A stretch of 64,000 nt of DNA from contig NZ_CAJYVQ010000005.1 in assembly GCF_913778665.1 (NCBI RefSeq), forward strand, positions 62,001 to 126,000, given 5' to 3'. Under the pieces are notes generated by a model. The model saw only the letters and a program-made list of their open reading frames with translations. It did no database searches and was not told the origin of the DNA. Position 1 is the first letter of the stretch. Each line of letters begins with the position of its first letter. Of this stretch, positions 34,113 through 43,280 are shown one piece after another. Position numbers and translations under genes: made by a program. The stretch is from an uncultured Stenotrophomonas sp. Lineage in GTDB: Bacteria; Pseudomonadota; Gammaproteobacteria; Xanthomonadales; Xanthomonadaceae.

Positions 34113-35435
34113 CTAGCTGGCGCGTTCGCGCGCTGCCGCTGGCACCATCAACAGCTCCGCCAACCCGCGATAGATCGGTACCCTGCACACCAGCCCGGAC
34201 ACACCACGGGCGATCAGCACCGTCGCCAGGATCGGCAACAGCAGGTCGCCGCTGTCGGTCAGTTCCAGCGAGATCACCGCCGAGGTCAGTGGCGCCTGGG
34301 TGACGCCGGTCAGGTAGGCACACATACCCAGCAGCACGAAGGCACGCGGGTCCACGCTCGGCATCAGCACGGCCAGGTTGTGGCCAACTCCGGCACCGAC
34401 CGCCAACGCAGGGGAGAACAGCCCACCCGGAATGCCTGCCACGTACGAGGCCAGGTTGGCCAGCAGCTTCATCAACCCGAACTCGTGGCCGACCAGCGCC
34501 TGGCCCTGCACCAGGCTGCGCGCCTGTTCGTAACCGGTACCGAACGCGCCTTCGCCGAACACCAGGGCCAGCACGACCACCACCAGGCCGCAGCCCGCGG
34601 CCAGCAATACCGGATGCCGCTGCCGCAGCTGGCCCAGCCAACGCGGACGGCCCGCCGCGCTGGCCAGTACCGCACGTGCGAACAGCCCGCCCAGCAGGCC
34701 CGCCACCACGCCGCACAGCAGGATCGCCAGCCAGCCTTGGCCCAGCGGCAGGCGTGCACTCACATGGCCGAAGTAGGTGTAATTGCCGAGCAGGCCCAGC
34801 GACACCACGCCACCGACGATCACCGCGGTCAACAGGGTGCCGGAGAAGCGATGTTCGAAACGGCCGCTGAGCTCCTCGATGGCGAAGACGATGCCGGCCA
34901 GCGGCGTGTTGAACGCCGCCGCAATACCCGCAGCGCCACCGGCCAACAGGAAGTGCGAGAGCTCGCGGGGATCCTTGAAGCCGAACCAGCGGCCGAACAG
35001 GTACATCAGGCTGGCGCCCACGTGCACGGTCGGGCCTTCACGGCCAACGGATGCGCCACCCAGCAGTGACAGCGAGGTCAGCAGCAGCTTGCCGGCCGAC
35101 ACAGCGGGCGAAAGGTTGGTTTTCCGGAACGGCTCATCGGGCTTGTCCAACGCAGCGATGACCTGCGGAATGCCGCTGCCACGCGTGGGTTTGAGCACGC
35201 CGGAAGTGAGCCACGCCAGCAGCGCGAAGATGCCGGGCGTGAGCAGCAGGGCCCACCACGGCGAGTGCGAGGTGATGCGCTGGAACAGATGGAAGGCGGC
35301 GTCGCTGGCCTTGGCAAACAGGATGGCCACCAGCGCGACGGCCACCGCGCCGCCCCAGAGCGCGGCACGGCGGCGCCAGGCCTCGCTGAGAACCAGCGCG
35401 GTGATACGGCCGCGGAGGCGATGGAGATCGGTCAT
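34113..35435 (-). CDS. ClC-family chloride channel/antiporter
   Basis: The 440-residue inner membrane protein shows the three ClC signatures: GSGIPQ near residue 86, GREGPTVHVG with the gating Glu, and GIPGGLFSPALAVGAG. About ten membrane helices are visible and no cytoplasmic CBS domains follow. Relatives exchange chloride for protons and can help in acid stress. It is divergent from bioB, with the biotin operator region between them. Confidence 0.9.
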   Translation of the reverse strand: MTDLHRLRGRITALVLSEAWRRRAALWGGAVAVALVAILFAKASDAAFHLFQRITSHSPWWALLLTPGIFALLAWLTSGVLKPTRGSGIPQVIAALDKPDEPFRKTNLSPAVSAGKLLLTSLSLLGGASVGREGPTVHVGASLMYLFGRWFGFKDPRELSHFLLAGGAAGIAAAFNTPLAGIVFAIEELSGRFEHRFSGTLLTAVIVGGVVSLGLLGNYTYFGHVSARLPLGQGWLAILLCGVVAGLLGGLFARAVLASAAGRPRWLGQLRQRHPVLLAAGCGLVVVVLALVFGEGAFGTGYEQARSLVQGQALVGHEFGLMKLLANLASYVAGIPGGLFSPALAVGAGVGHNLAVLMPSVDPRAFVLLGMCAYLTGVTQAPLTSAVISLELTDSGDLLLPILATVLIARGVSGLVCRVPIYRGLAELLMVPAAARERAS

Positions 35436-35546
35436 GCAGGGCAGTGTGGACGCAACGGGAGCAGGCAGACAGCGGCCACTGTGGCTGAAGGCCTTGCAGG
35501 ATGCGGTGAAACGCGGCCAGTCCGCCGGGGTGAATGGGAGTAAAGC

Positions 35547-35580
35547 CCGTAAACCTCTTCATATCATCACTGGTTGACAG
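35547..35580 (+). promoter_or_regulatory. BirA-like biotin operator and bio promoter
   Basis: GTAAACC at 35549-35555 and GGTTGACA at 35572-35579 form the two halves of a BirA-type palindrome, separated by 16 bases. The E. coli bio operator has TTGTAAACC and GGTTTACAA at the same separation. A -10-like TATCAT at 35562-35567 lies in the spacer, as expected for repression by biotin-bound BirA. The site is 58 bases before the bioB start. Confidence 0.7.
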
Positions 35581-35637
35581 ACTTTCTTGACCCACCCACA
35601 CTGCCGCCCTCGCTCCACTCGTACGCAAGGTCCCGCC

Positions 35638-36681
35638 ATGGCTGCTGCCATCCGCCACGACTGGCAACACGACGAACTGCAGGCGCTGTTCGATCTGCCG
35701 TTCCCCGAGCTGCTGTTCCGCGCCGCGGCGGTCCATCGCGAGCACTTCGACCCATCGCAGGTACAGGTGTCCACGCTGCTGTCGGTGAAGACTGGTGGCT
35801 GCCCGGAAGACTGCGCGTACTGCCCGCAGGCGCAGCGCTACAACACCGGGGTGAACGCGCAGAAGCTGATGGAGACCGATGCGGTGCTGGCCAAGGCGCG
35901 CCAGGCCAAGGCCGCCGGCGCCTCGCGTTTCTGCATGGGCGCCGCATGGCGTTCGCCGAAGGACCGCGACATGCCGAAGGTGGCGGCGATGATCGCCGGG
36001 GTGAAAGCACTGGGGCTGGAAACCTGCGCCACGCTGGGCATGCTCAGCAGCGAGCAGGCGCGCGCGTTGAAGGATGCGGGCCTGGACTACTACAACCACA
36101 ATCTCGACACCGCGCCGGACTACTACGATTCGATCATCCACACGCGCCAGTACCAGGACCGCCTGGATACGCTGGAACACGTGCGCGATGCCGGCCTGAA
36201 GACCTGCTGCGGCGGCATCGTCGGCATGGGCGAGACGCGCGCGCAGCGCGTCGGCCTGCTGCTGGCGCTGGCCACGCTGCCGGCGCATCCCGATTCGGTG
36301 CCGATCAACAAGCTGGTGCAGGTGGCGGGCACGCCGCTGCATGGCAGTGCCGAGCTGGACCCGTTCGAGTTCGTGCGCATGATCGCAGTGGCGCGCATCG
36401 CCATGCCGCGCGCGATGGTGCGGCTGTCGGCCGGGCGCGAGGCGATGAGTGACGAACTGCAGGCGCTGTGCTTCCTGGCGGGTGCCAACTCGATCTTCTA
36501 CGGCGACAAGCTGCTGACCACCGGCAACCCGGAGAGCGAGCGCGACCTGGCTTTGTTCGCACGCCTGGGCCTGCAGCCGATGGCAGTACAGGTGGATGCC
36601 GAGGGCCATGACCACGGCGGCACCGTGCATGCCGACATCAGCACCGATGCGCCCGGCTGCGGTTGCGCTCACGCGGCGTGA
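35638..36681 (+). CDS. bioB: biotin synthase
   Basis: The 347-residue radical SAM enzyme inserts sulfur into dethiobiotin. The radical cluster motif is CPEDCAYC, with cysteines at 55, 59 and 62. Other family blocks are [35 protein letters not shown] and [12 protein letters not shown]. The ATG at 35638 has AAGG seven bases upstream and matches xanthomonad BioB starts ([12 protein letters not shown]). A His/Cys-rich tail ([16 protein letters not shown]) extends past the usual end. First gene of the bio operon. Confidence 0.97.
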   Translation: MAAAIRHDWQHDELQALFDLPFPELLFRAAAVHREHFDPSQVQVSTLLSVKTGGCPEDCAYCPQAQRYNTGVNAQKLMETDAVLAKARQAKAAGASRFCMGAAWRSPKDRDMPKVAAMIAGVKALGLETCATLGMLSSEQARALKDAGLDYYNHNLDTAPDYYDSIIHTRQYQDRLDTLEHVRDAGLKTCCGGIVGMGETRAQRVGLLLALATLPAHPDSVPINKLVQVAGTPLHGSAELDPFEFVRMIAVARIAMPRAMVRLSAGREAMSDELQALCFLAGANSIFYGDKLLTTGNPESERDLALFARLGLQPMAVQVDAEGHDHGGTVHADISTDAPGCGCAHAA

Positions 36682-36748
36682 GGCGGGGCGCAGGCAGGCG
36701 TCGCGGCAACGCGCTACCCTAGCCGCCCCGTCGCCGCATTCAGCCGCC

Positions 36749-37972
36749 ATGGACCGCCCCGACCTGACCGCACGACTCCACTCCCAACGCGCCCTTCGCG
36801 ATACCCAAGGCCGTCGCCGCCCGCGACGCACGGTCAGCCGTCGTGATGGCGTGCGCCTAGAAGTGGACGGCCAGTGGCTGACCGGCTTCTGCAGCAATGA
36901 TTACCTGGGCCTGGCGCAGCAGTTCAGCGTGGTCAACGCGCTGCAGGATGCCGCCGCGCGCGAGGGCGCCGGTGCCGGTGCCTCGCACCTGGTCTGTGGT
37001 CACCACGCGCTGCACGACGCCCTCGAACGCGAGGTGGCCGACTGGCTCGGCTACCCGCGCGCACTCCTGTTCGGCAGTGGCTTCGCCGCCAACCTGGCGG
37101 TGCAGCAGGCGCTGCTGAGCGAAGAGAACGACGTATGCGTGCAGGACAAGCTCAACCACGCCAGCCTGCTTGATGCCACGCGGCTGGCCGGTGCGCGCCT
37201 GCGCCGCTACCCGCACCTGGATGCGGAAGGCGCAATGCGCCAGCTCAGGCACGCGCCCGACGGCGCGGCGATGCTGGCCACCGATGGTGTCTTCAGCATG
37301 GATGGCGACATCGCGCCGCTGCGTGCACTGTCGCTGGTCGCGCGCCTCCAGCAGGCGCTGTTCTACGTCGACGATGCGCATGGCGTGGGCGTGGTCGGTG
37401 ATGGCCGCGGCAGCGTGGCCGCCGCCGGGCTCGGCGTGGACGACGTGCCGCTGCAACTGGTTACGCTGGGCAAGGCCCTGGGCGGTTCCGGCGCGCTGGT
37501 GCTGGGCCGCGACGATCTGATCGAGCATCTGGCCGAAACCGCGCGCCCGTACATCTACACCACCGCCGTGCCACCGGCGATGGCCGCCGCTGCACTCGAG
37601 GCGGTACGCCTGGCGCGCCGGGACAACTGGCGCCGTTCCAAGCTGGCCGACCTGATCGCGCTGTTCCGCAGCGAAGCACGCCGCCACGGGCTGGACCTGA
37701 TGGCCTCGGAAACACCGATCCAGCCGCTGCTGTGCGGCGATGACCACAGCGCCATGGCGATGTCCAAGGCGCTGGAACAGGCCGGCTGGCTGGTCGGCGC
37801 GATCCGCCCGCCAACGGTGCCGGAAGGCAAGGCGCGCCTGCGCGTCACGCTGTCCGCACTGCATACGCCGGACCAGGTGCGCGGCCTGGTCAGCGCCATT
37901 GCCAGCGCGCGTGACCGCCTGACCCTGGCCGTGCGCGAGACCCCGCCGCCACCGCTGCCTGCCTTTGCCTGA
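36749..37972 (+). CDS. bioF: 8-amino-7-oxononanoate synthase
   Basis: The 407-residue PLP enzyme condenses pimeloyl-ACP with alanine. Features are [46 protein letters not shown] and the PLP-lysine motif LGKALGG with Lys242. The start at 36749 leaves a 67-base gap from bioB. Length is close to the family norm of about 390, with a slightly longer Pro-rich tail. Confidence 0.96.
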   Translation: MDRPDLTARLHSQRALRDTQGRRRPRRTVSRRDGVRLEVDGQWLTGFCSNDYLGLAQQFSVVNALQDAAAREGAGAGASHLVCGHHALHDALEREVADWLGYPRALLFGSGFAANLAVQQALLSEENDVCVQDKLNHASLLDATRLAGARLRRYPHLDAEGAMRQLRHAPDGAAMLATDGVFSMDGDIAPLRALSLVARLQQALFYVDDAHGVGVVGDGRGSVAAAGLGVDDVPLQLVTLGKALGGSGALVLGRDDLIEHLAETARPYIYTTAVPPAMAAAALEAVRLARRDNWRRSKLADLIALFRSEARRHGLDLMASETPIQPLLCGDDHSAMAMSKALEQAGWLVGAIRPPTVPEGKARLRVTLSALHTPDQVRGLVSAIASARDRLTLAVRETPPPPLPAFA

Positions 37973-37988
37973 GTTTCAGTCGTTGCCC

Positions 37989-38768
37989 ATGCATATCGAA
38001 GTCACCGGCCGTGGGCCGGACCTGGTGTTGATCCACGGTTGGGCCCTGCAGGGCGGCGTGTTCGCGCCGCTGGTACAGCGGCTTGCGGATCAGTTCACCC
38101 TGCATCTGGTCGATCTGCCCGGTCACGGCCACAGCCGCGACGACACCACGCCACTGCGCCTGCCGTTCGTGGTCAGTGCCATTGCCGCGGCCACGCCGCC
38201 GGCGGTGTGGTGCGGCTGGTCGCTGGGCGGCCTGTTCGCACTGCACGCGGCGGCAACGCTGCCGAAAGTGCGCGGGCTGGCGATGATCGCCGCCACGCCG
38301 CGCTTCGTGCGAGGCGAGGATTGGCCCCATGCGGTGGAACCGGCGGTGTTCGAGCAGTTCGGGCGCGAGCTTGCGACCGACTTCGGCGGCACGCTGGAAC
38401 GCTTCCTGGCGCTGGACGTGATGGGTTCGGCGCACGCCCGCGAGGAGCTTCGCACCCTGCGCCAGCGCCTGGTCGAGCGCGGTGCGCCTACCGAGCGCGC
38501 GCTGTTGGAAGGCCTGCGCCTGCTGGAAAGCACCGACCTGCGCGGAGCATTGCCGACGCTGGGCAAGCCGAGCCTGTGGATCGCCGGCCAGCGTGACCGG
38601 CTGGTGTCGCCGACGGCGATGCAGGCTGCCGCTGCGCTGGCCCCGGGCGCGCAGGCGCTGACCATCGCCCACGGCGGCCATGCGCCCTTCCTCGGCCATG
38701 CCGATGAGGCGGCCGCCGCCCTGCAACACTTCGTTGCCGGCCTGTCACCGGCCGATGGCGGACAATGA
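37989..38768 (+). CDS. bioH: pimeloyl-ACP methyl ester carboxylesterase
   Basis: The 259-residue alpha/beta hydrolase frees pimeloyl-ACP from its methyl ester. It has LIHGWALQGGVF, DLPGHGHS, the nucleophile elbow WCGWSLGG with Ser78, DRLVSP with the acid, and HGGHAPFL with the catalytic His. These match BioH closely. The ATG at 37989 is chosen from homology to BioH starts; its ribosome site is weak and a TTG at 37965 overlapping bioF is possible. Confidence 0.93.
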   Translation: MHIEVTGRGPDLVLIHGWALQGGVFAPLVQRLADQFTLHLVDLPGHGHSRDDTTPLRLPFVVSAIAAATPPAVWCGWSLGGLFALHAAATLPKVRGLAMIAATPRFVRGEDWPHAVEPAVFEQFGRELATDFGGTLERFLALDVMGSAHAREELRTLRQRLVERGAPTERALLEGLRLLESTDLRGALPTLGKPSLWIAGQRDRLVSPTAMQAAAALAPGAQALTIAHGGHAPFLGHADEAAAALQHFVAGLSPADGGQ

Positions 38769-38797
38769 GCGCCTTCCACATTCCGCAGGACTGACGC

Positions 38798-39577
38798 ATG
38801 GATCTGGGTGTCAACGGCCGCTGGGCACTGGTCTGCGGCGCCAGCAAGGGGTTGGGCCTGGGCTGCGCGCGTGCGCTGGTGCGTGAGGGCGTGAACGTGG
38901 TGATCGTGGCCCGCGGCGAGGCTGCATTGCAGATCGCTGCCGAGGAACTGCGTGCGCTTCCCGGCGCCGCTGAGGTCCGCGCCGTCGCCGCCGACGTCAC
39001 CACCGAGGCCGGCCGTACGGCTGCGCTGACCGCCTGCCCGCAGGTGGACATCCTGGTCAACAACGCTGGCGGCCCACCGCCCGGCGACTTCCGTACCTTC
39101 GAGCGCGACGACTGGATCGCCGCACTGGACGCCAACATGCTGGCGCCGATCGCGCTGATCCGCGCCACCGTGGACGCGATGATCGCACGCGGCTTCGGCC
39201 GCATCGTCAACATCACCTCGTCTGCGGTGAAAGCCCCGATCGACATCCTGGCGCTGTCCAACGGTGCGCGCAGCGGCCTGACCGGTTTCGTCGCCGGCCT
39301 GTCGCGCCGCACCGTGGCCCACAACGTTACGATCAACAACCTGCTGCCCGGCCAGTTCGACACCGACCGCCTGCGCGCCAACTTCGCCCACAGTGCGGGC
39401 AAGGACGGCGACGCCGCGGAAGTGGCCGAGCGCCGCCGCCAGCAGATTCCCGCCGGCCGCTTCGGTACGCCGGACGAGTTCGGCGCCGCCTGCGCCTTCC
39501 TGTGCAGTGCACAGGCCGGTTACCTCACCGGGCAGAACCTGCTGATCGACGGCGGCGCCTACCCCGGTACGTTCTAA
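38798..39577 (+). CDS. SDR-family oxidoreductase-like protein with altered active site, in bio operon
   Basis: The 259-residue product has the short-chain dehydrogenase fold: the nucleotide motif CGASKGLGLG, the NNAGG strand end, and a C-terminal LIDGGAYPG. Ser141 of the usual Ser-Tyr-Lys triad is present. The position 13 residues later, where Tyr is expected, is Ser154, and the Lys position is Arg158 (SNGAR). The protein may therefore not be a standard reductase. It lies between bioH and bioC, 29 bases from one and 12 from the other, so it is co-expressed with biotin synthesis. The role is unknown. Confidence 0.85.
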   Translation: MDLGVNGRWALVCGASKGLGLGCARALVREGVNVVIVARGEAALQIAAEELRALPGAAEVRAVAADVTTEAGRTAALTACPQVDILVNNAGGPPPGDFRTFERDDWIAALDANMLAPIALIRATVDAMIARGFGRIVNITSSAVKAPIDILALSNGARSGLTGFVAGLSRRTVAHNVTINNLLPGQFDTDRLRANFAHSAGKDGDAAEVAERRRQQIPAGRFGTPDEFGAACAFLCSAQAGYLTGQNLLIDGGAYPGTF

Positions 39578-39589
39578 GAGAGTTTCGCA

Positions 39590-40474
39590 ATGCCGTCCCA
39601 CTTCGATGCCCGCCATGTCCGCCGCGCGTTCGCGCGTGCCGCCAGCAGCTACGACGCCGCTGCCGCTCTGCAGCGCGAGGTGCAGTCGCGGCTGATCGAG
39701 TCGCTGGACTATATGGAGGCGCGCAAGCCGGAGGTGGTGCTGGACATCGGCGCCGGTACCGGCCACGCCAGCGCACTGATCAAGAAGCGCTGGCCGAAGG
39801 CACAGGTGATCGCGCTGGACGTGGCGCTGCCGATGCTGGACCAGGCCAAGCGCCAGGCCGGCTGGTGGAGGCCGTTCCAGCGTCTTTGCGGCGATGCCGC
39901 TGCACTGCCGCTGGCCGACAACAGCGCGGACGTGATCTTCAGCAATCTGTGCCTGCAGTGGGTGGACGACCTGCCGACGGTGTTCGCCGGGTTCCGCCGC
40001 GTGCTCAAGCCGGGTGGCCTGCTGCTGTGTTCCACCTTCGGCCCGGAAACGCTGGTTGAACTCAACGAGGCGTTCGCGGCCGCCGATGACCGCCCGCACG
40101 TGAGCCGCTTCGCGCAGATCGCCCAGTTCGGCGATGCACTGATGATGGCTGGCTTCCGCGACCCGGTGCTGGACCGCGATCTGTTCACCCTGACCTACGA
40201 CGACCTGCCCTCGCTGATGCGCGAGCTGCGCGCGATGGGCGCGACCAATGCGCGCGTGGACCGCCGCCATACCCTGACCGGGCGCGGACGTTTCGCTGCC
40301 GCCGCCGCGGCGTATGAACCGATGCGGCGTGCCGACGGCAAGCTGCCCAGCAGCTGGGAAGTGATCTATGCCCACGCCTGGGCACCGGACCCGGGCGCGC
40401 CGATCCGCGAAGGCGGGCATGACATCGCCTCGGTGCCGGTGTCGGCGATTCCGATCCGCCGCAAGCAGACCTGA
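39590..40474 (+). CDS. bioC: malonyl-ACP O-methyltransferase
   Basis: The 294-residue SAM-dependent methyltransferase caps malonyl-ACP so that it enters fatty acid synthesis as a disguised pimelate precursor. The N terminus VRRAFARAASSYDAAAALQR and the SAM motif VVLDIGAGTGHAS are typical of BioC, as are SNLCLQWVDD and LLCSTFGPETL. It is the last gene of the operon. bioA and bioD are not in the window. Confidence 0.95.
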   Translation: MPSHFDARHVRRAFARAASSYDAAAALQREVQSRLIESLDYMEARKPEVVLDIGAGTGHASALIKKRWPKAQVIALDVALPMLDQAKRQAGWWRPFQRLCGDAAALPLADNSADVIFSNLCLQWVDDLPTVFAGFRRVLKPGGLLLCSTFGPETLVELNEAFAAADDRPHVSRFAQIAQFGDALMMAGFRDPVLDRDLFTLTYDDLPSLMRELRAMGATNARVDRRHTLTGRGRFAAAAAAYEPMRRADGKLPSSWEVIYAHAWAPDPGAPIREGGHDIASVPVSAIPIRRKQT

Positions 40475-40487
40475 CTGTCTGGCAGCA

Positions 40488-40502
40488 CCGGGCCATGCCC
40501 GG
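40488..40502. repeat. REP-like hairpin between convergent genes
   Basis: CCGGGC and GCCCGG around CAT sit in the 35-base gap between bioC and the YdcF-family gene, which converge. It probably acts as a two-way terminator. No T-run is present. Confidence 0.5.
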
Positions 40503-40509
40503 CGAGCGC

Positions 40510-41142
40510 TCAGGTATTGCCCGGCGAACTCAGCGGCGGGCGCACCAGGTCACGGTGGAAGAAGTAGATCTCCTGGACCAGGAAGCGCCAGCTGGTATGG
40601 AAGCTGCGGAAACGCGTGCTGGGCGTGGACGAGGCCATCGCATCGATGCCCAGCGCCTTGCTCAGGCGCAGCGCGCGCGCCATGTGCAGCGGGTCGCTGA
40701 CAATGATCACCCGGTGCAGGTCGCGCTGGTCCATCAGCCGCTTGGCTTCCACCAGGTTCTGCACGGTATTGCGCGAGGCGGTCTCGATCAGGATCGCGTC
40801 GTCGGGCACGCCGTGCTTGAGCGCGTAGCGTCGCGCAACCTGTGATTCGGCAAAGCGCGCACCGGTGCCACCATAGCCACCGGTGAAGATCAGCAGCGGC
40901 GCAAAGCGGGCCTCATACAGATCCAGCCCATGGCGGATGCGTTCTTCGAACACTGGTGACGGCTTGGCGTCATAGGCGGCGGCACCCAGCACGATGATGG
41001 CGTCGGCCTTGGCGGCTTGGTCACGTTCACCCACCCAGACGATCCAGGCGGTCACGCCGAGCAGCCAGATCACCAGCAGCACGAACAGCCGCCACAACCA
41101 GCCCAGCAGGCCGGTGCGTTCACGGTGCCGCCCGCGACTCAC
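40510..41142 (-). CDS. YdcF/DUF218-family membrane-anchored protein
   Basis: The 210-residue product starts at GTG 41142 (GGGGGA upstream). It has one N-terminal membrane segment (LLGWLWRLFVLLVIWLLGVT) and a DUF218 domain: ADAIIVLGAAAY, GLDLYEARFAPLLIFTGG, ETASRNTVQNLVEAKRLM and VIIVSDPLHMARAL. Members such as ElyC act in envelope metabolism and SanA in envelope permeability. The start overlaps the upstream dehydratase stop by four bases (GTGA). Confidence 0.85.
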   Translation of the reverse strand: MSRGRHRERTGLLGWLWRLFVLLVIWLLGVTAWIVWVGERDQAAKADAIIVLGAAAYDAKPSPVFEERIRHGLDLYEARFAPLLIFTGGYGGTGARFAESQVARRYALKHGVPDDAILIETASRNTVQNLVEAKRLMDQRDLHRVIIVSDPLHMARALRLSKALGIDAMASSTPSTRFRSFHTSWRFLVQEIYFFHRDLVRPPLSSPGNT

Positions 41143-42101
41143 GCCGTCCCCCAGCGCAGGGCTGGCAGATCGACGTTGCCGCCGGACAACACCAGGCCCA
41201 CGCGCAGGCCGGCGAAGCGTTGCGGCTGCGCCAGCACCGCAGCCAGCACGGTGGCCGACGAGGGTTCCACCACCTGCTTGAGCACATCCCACAGCAGGCG
41301 CATCGCCGCCAGCGTCGCGGCATCATTGACCACGATCACCTCGGCACCGGCGGCGCGCAGCAACTCGAAATTGGGCGCGCCGATCAGGGTACGCAGGCCA
41401 TCGCAGATGGTGTCCGGGGTGAACGCGCCCTGGCGCTCGCCGCTGGCCAGCGAGCGGGCGGTGTCATCGGCGCCGGCCGGCTCGGCCAGAATCAGCCGGG
41501 TGTGCGGGCTGGCGTGCTGCAGGGCCAGCGCGGTACCGCTGGCCAGGCCACCGCCGCCCACCGGCACCACCAGCACATCGAACGGGCCGTCGCTGTGCAG
41601 CAGTTCCAGAGCCGCCGTGCCCTGCCCGGCCATCACCCCCGGGTCCGCATACGGATGGACCAGGGTCGCGCCGGTATCGGCCTGCACCTTGGCGCAAGTG
41701 GCCTCACGGTCGGCGATGGTCGGGGGGCAGCGCCAGAGCGTGGCGCCGTGGCGGGCGATATTGGCCAGCTTGGCCGCCACTGCCCCTTCCGGCACCACCA
41801 CATGGCAGGGAATGCCGCGGGTGCGTGCGGCCAGGGCCAGCGCGGCACCGTGGTTGCCGGAGGAATGGGTCACCACGCCGGCACTGGCACGGTCAGCGTC
41901 GAGCGACCACACCGCATTGCAGGCACCACGAAACTTGAATGCGCCACCGCGCTGCAGGTGCTCGGCCTTGAATACCAGCTGTGCGCCGGTCATCGCGTCA
42001 AGTGCGCTCGATCGCAGCACCGGGGTCACGCTGGCATGCGGGGCGATCCTCGCAGCAGCAAGCAGGACGTCGTCGGTGCGGGGCAACAGTGAATCGCTCA
42101 T
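41139..42101 (-). CDS. threonine/serine dehydratase-type fold II PLP enzyme
   Basis: The 320-residue enzyme has the PLP-lysine motif GGAFKFRGA (Lys56), the substrate loop SSGNHGAALA and the phosphate-binding GGGGLASG. It is the short, single-domain form without an ACT regulatory domain, like catabolic threonine dehydratase or serine racemase. It deaminates Thr or Ser, or racemises Ser; sequence alone does not decide. It is coupled to the YdcF-family gene. Confidence 0.85.
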   Translation of the reverse strand: MSDSLLPRTDDVLLAAARIAPHASVTPVLRSSALDAMTGAQLVFKAEHLQRGGAFKFRGACNAVWSLDADRASAGVVTHSSGNHGAALALAARTRGIPCHVVVPEGAVAAKLANIARHGATLWRCPPTIADREATCAKVQADTGATLVHPYADPGVMAGQGTAALELLHSDGPFDVLVVPVGGGGLASGTALALQHASPHTRLILAEPAGADDTARSLASGERQGAFTPDTICDGLRTLIGAPNFELLRAAGAEVIVVNDAATLAAMRLLWDVLKQVVEPSSATVLAAVLAQPQRFAGLRVGLVLSGGNVDLPALRWGTA

Positions 42102-42260
42102 GACGCAAGATTAACGTATGCCCCCGCGCTGGCGACCAGGGCACAGGTCATGCCAGCATGCGGGCCTACGCCTCCATTCATCCTGGCCAGCCGAATTAAG
42201 GGCCGATTCAATGCCCGCGCACGAAGCTGGTTGCACACCCGTCCTCTGGGGGGACCCACC

Positions 42261-42749
42261 ATGAGAATGCGCCTGTTGCTTGCCGGTGGCCTGTTGCTGG
42301 GCCTGACTGGCTGCACCACCTACGACTATGTAGGCGGTGGCCGCGGTGGCGGCTACTACCACGGCGCGCCGTCGGTGGAGTACCGCTACCCGGCCGGCTA
42401 TCCCTACAACTACGGCTACCCGTATTACGGTGGCTATGGCGGCTATTACGGCGGCTATGGCAACCCGTACTACTCGCGCCCGATCTACCGCCCGCCGCAC
42501 AACCACCGCCCGCCGCCGCGTCCGCCCGGCAACGGTGGCGAGAACCGTCCGCCGCCGCCACGGCCGTCGTACAACGGTGGCTCCCCGTGGCGGAACATGG
42601 ATTCGATGCGCCGCCCGCCGCAGTCGAACATGCAGCCGCGGGCGCCCGCCCCGCAGGCCCGTCCGGCCCCGGCACCGAGTGCGCCGAGGATGAACGGTTC
42701 CCCCTGGCGCAACATGGATCGTGCGACGCAGCGCACAGTTGAGCGCTGA
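42261..42749 (+). CDS. Tyr/Gly/Pro-rich lipoprotein with two SPWRNMD repeats
   Basis: The 162-residue product has a lipobox LGLTGC with Cys18. A Tyr/Gly-rich stretch follows (about residues 40-75, GGYGGYYGGYGNPYY), then a Pro/Arg/Asn-rich segment. The motif GSPWRNMD occurs twice, near residues 108 and 148. No enzymatic domain is visible, and it looks like a low-complexity envelope protein. The ATG at 42261 follows GGGGGGACC. Function unknown. Confidence 0.72.
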   Translation: MRMRLLLAGGLLLGLTGCTTYDYVGGGRGGGYYHGAPSVEYRYPAGYPYNYGYPYYGGYGGYYGGYGNPYYSRPIYRPPHNHRPPPRPPGNGGENRPPPPRPSYNGGSPWRNMDSMRRPPQSNMQPRAPAPQARPAPAPSAPRMNGSPWRNMDRATQRTVER

Positions 42750-42925
42750 ACCGTCTTGCATTTCACACGGTCCAAGCCGCAATCTACGGGGGCAGTGACG
42801 GCCTGCGTCACAAAGTGACAAAAGCGACATAGGCCGTCGTGAATAGCTCTACGTCGATATCCGACAGGAACATCTGGATCCCCCCTGTTCCGGCCCTGTC
42901 GGATGTCGGCACCTCTGAAATGCAG

Positions 42926-42955
42926 ACGGCCCCGCTATGCGGGGCCGTTTGTTTT
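42926..42955 (+). terminator. rho-independent terminator, plus strand
   Basis: ACGGCCCCGC and GCGGGGCCGT form a 10-bp stem around TAT, followed by TTTGTTTTT. It lies 177 bases after the lipoprotein stop, so it ends either a long 3' UTR or a separate small RNA. Confidence 0.9.
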
Positions 42956-43013
42956 TGGATGCCGCCGCAGAGACATCCGCGCATGGCGTGGATGGGGCCT
43001 TCCCGGCCCCTCC

Positions 43014-43053
43014 AAAAAAAACAGGGCCGGGCAGTCCCCCGACTGCCGGCCCT
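43014..43053 (-). terminator. rho-independent terminator, minus strand
   Basis: On the minus strand AGGGCCGGCAGTC pairs, with one bulged base, with GACTGCCCGGCCCT around a G-rich loop, and GTTTTTTTT follows. No minus-strand protein gene lies upstream of it, so it marks the end of an unannotated transcript. Confidence 0.88.
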
Positions 43054-43280
43054 CTGCTCCCCCACCGTGCGCCTGTACCGGCCCCTGTTCCAATTCCGGT
43101 CACGGGCGCCTGAGGCGCCAGCCACGATGGGTGCTATTGGGTTATCTGCAAAAATCCTGCCAACTTTAGGGCTTATTTCGGCGTCAGGCCCCCGACCCCG
43201 GCGCCCTGGCCCCGAATGGCGCTAAAATCGCCACCCCGGCGCCGCCCCCGGCCGCGCCCGCCCCCAGCTGAACAGCCTCC

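Larger units (their letters stand above)
42750..43280. other. 531-base region without a supported protein gene
   Basis: This gap before mnmG holds two facing intrinsic terminators, listed separately, a hairpin-capable segment at about 42860-42903 (CCGACAGG pairing with CCTGTCGG) and a G/C-rich stretch next to mnmG. Small open frames exist but show no codon bias or ribosome site that I trust. The minus-strand terminator implies a short leftward transcript from the region just upstream of mnmG. Confidence 0.65.
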
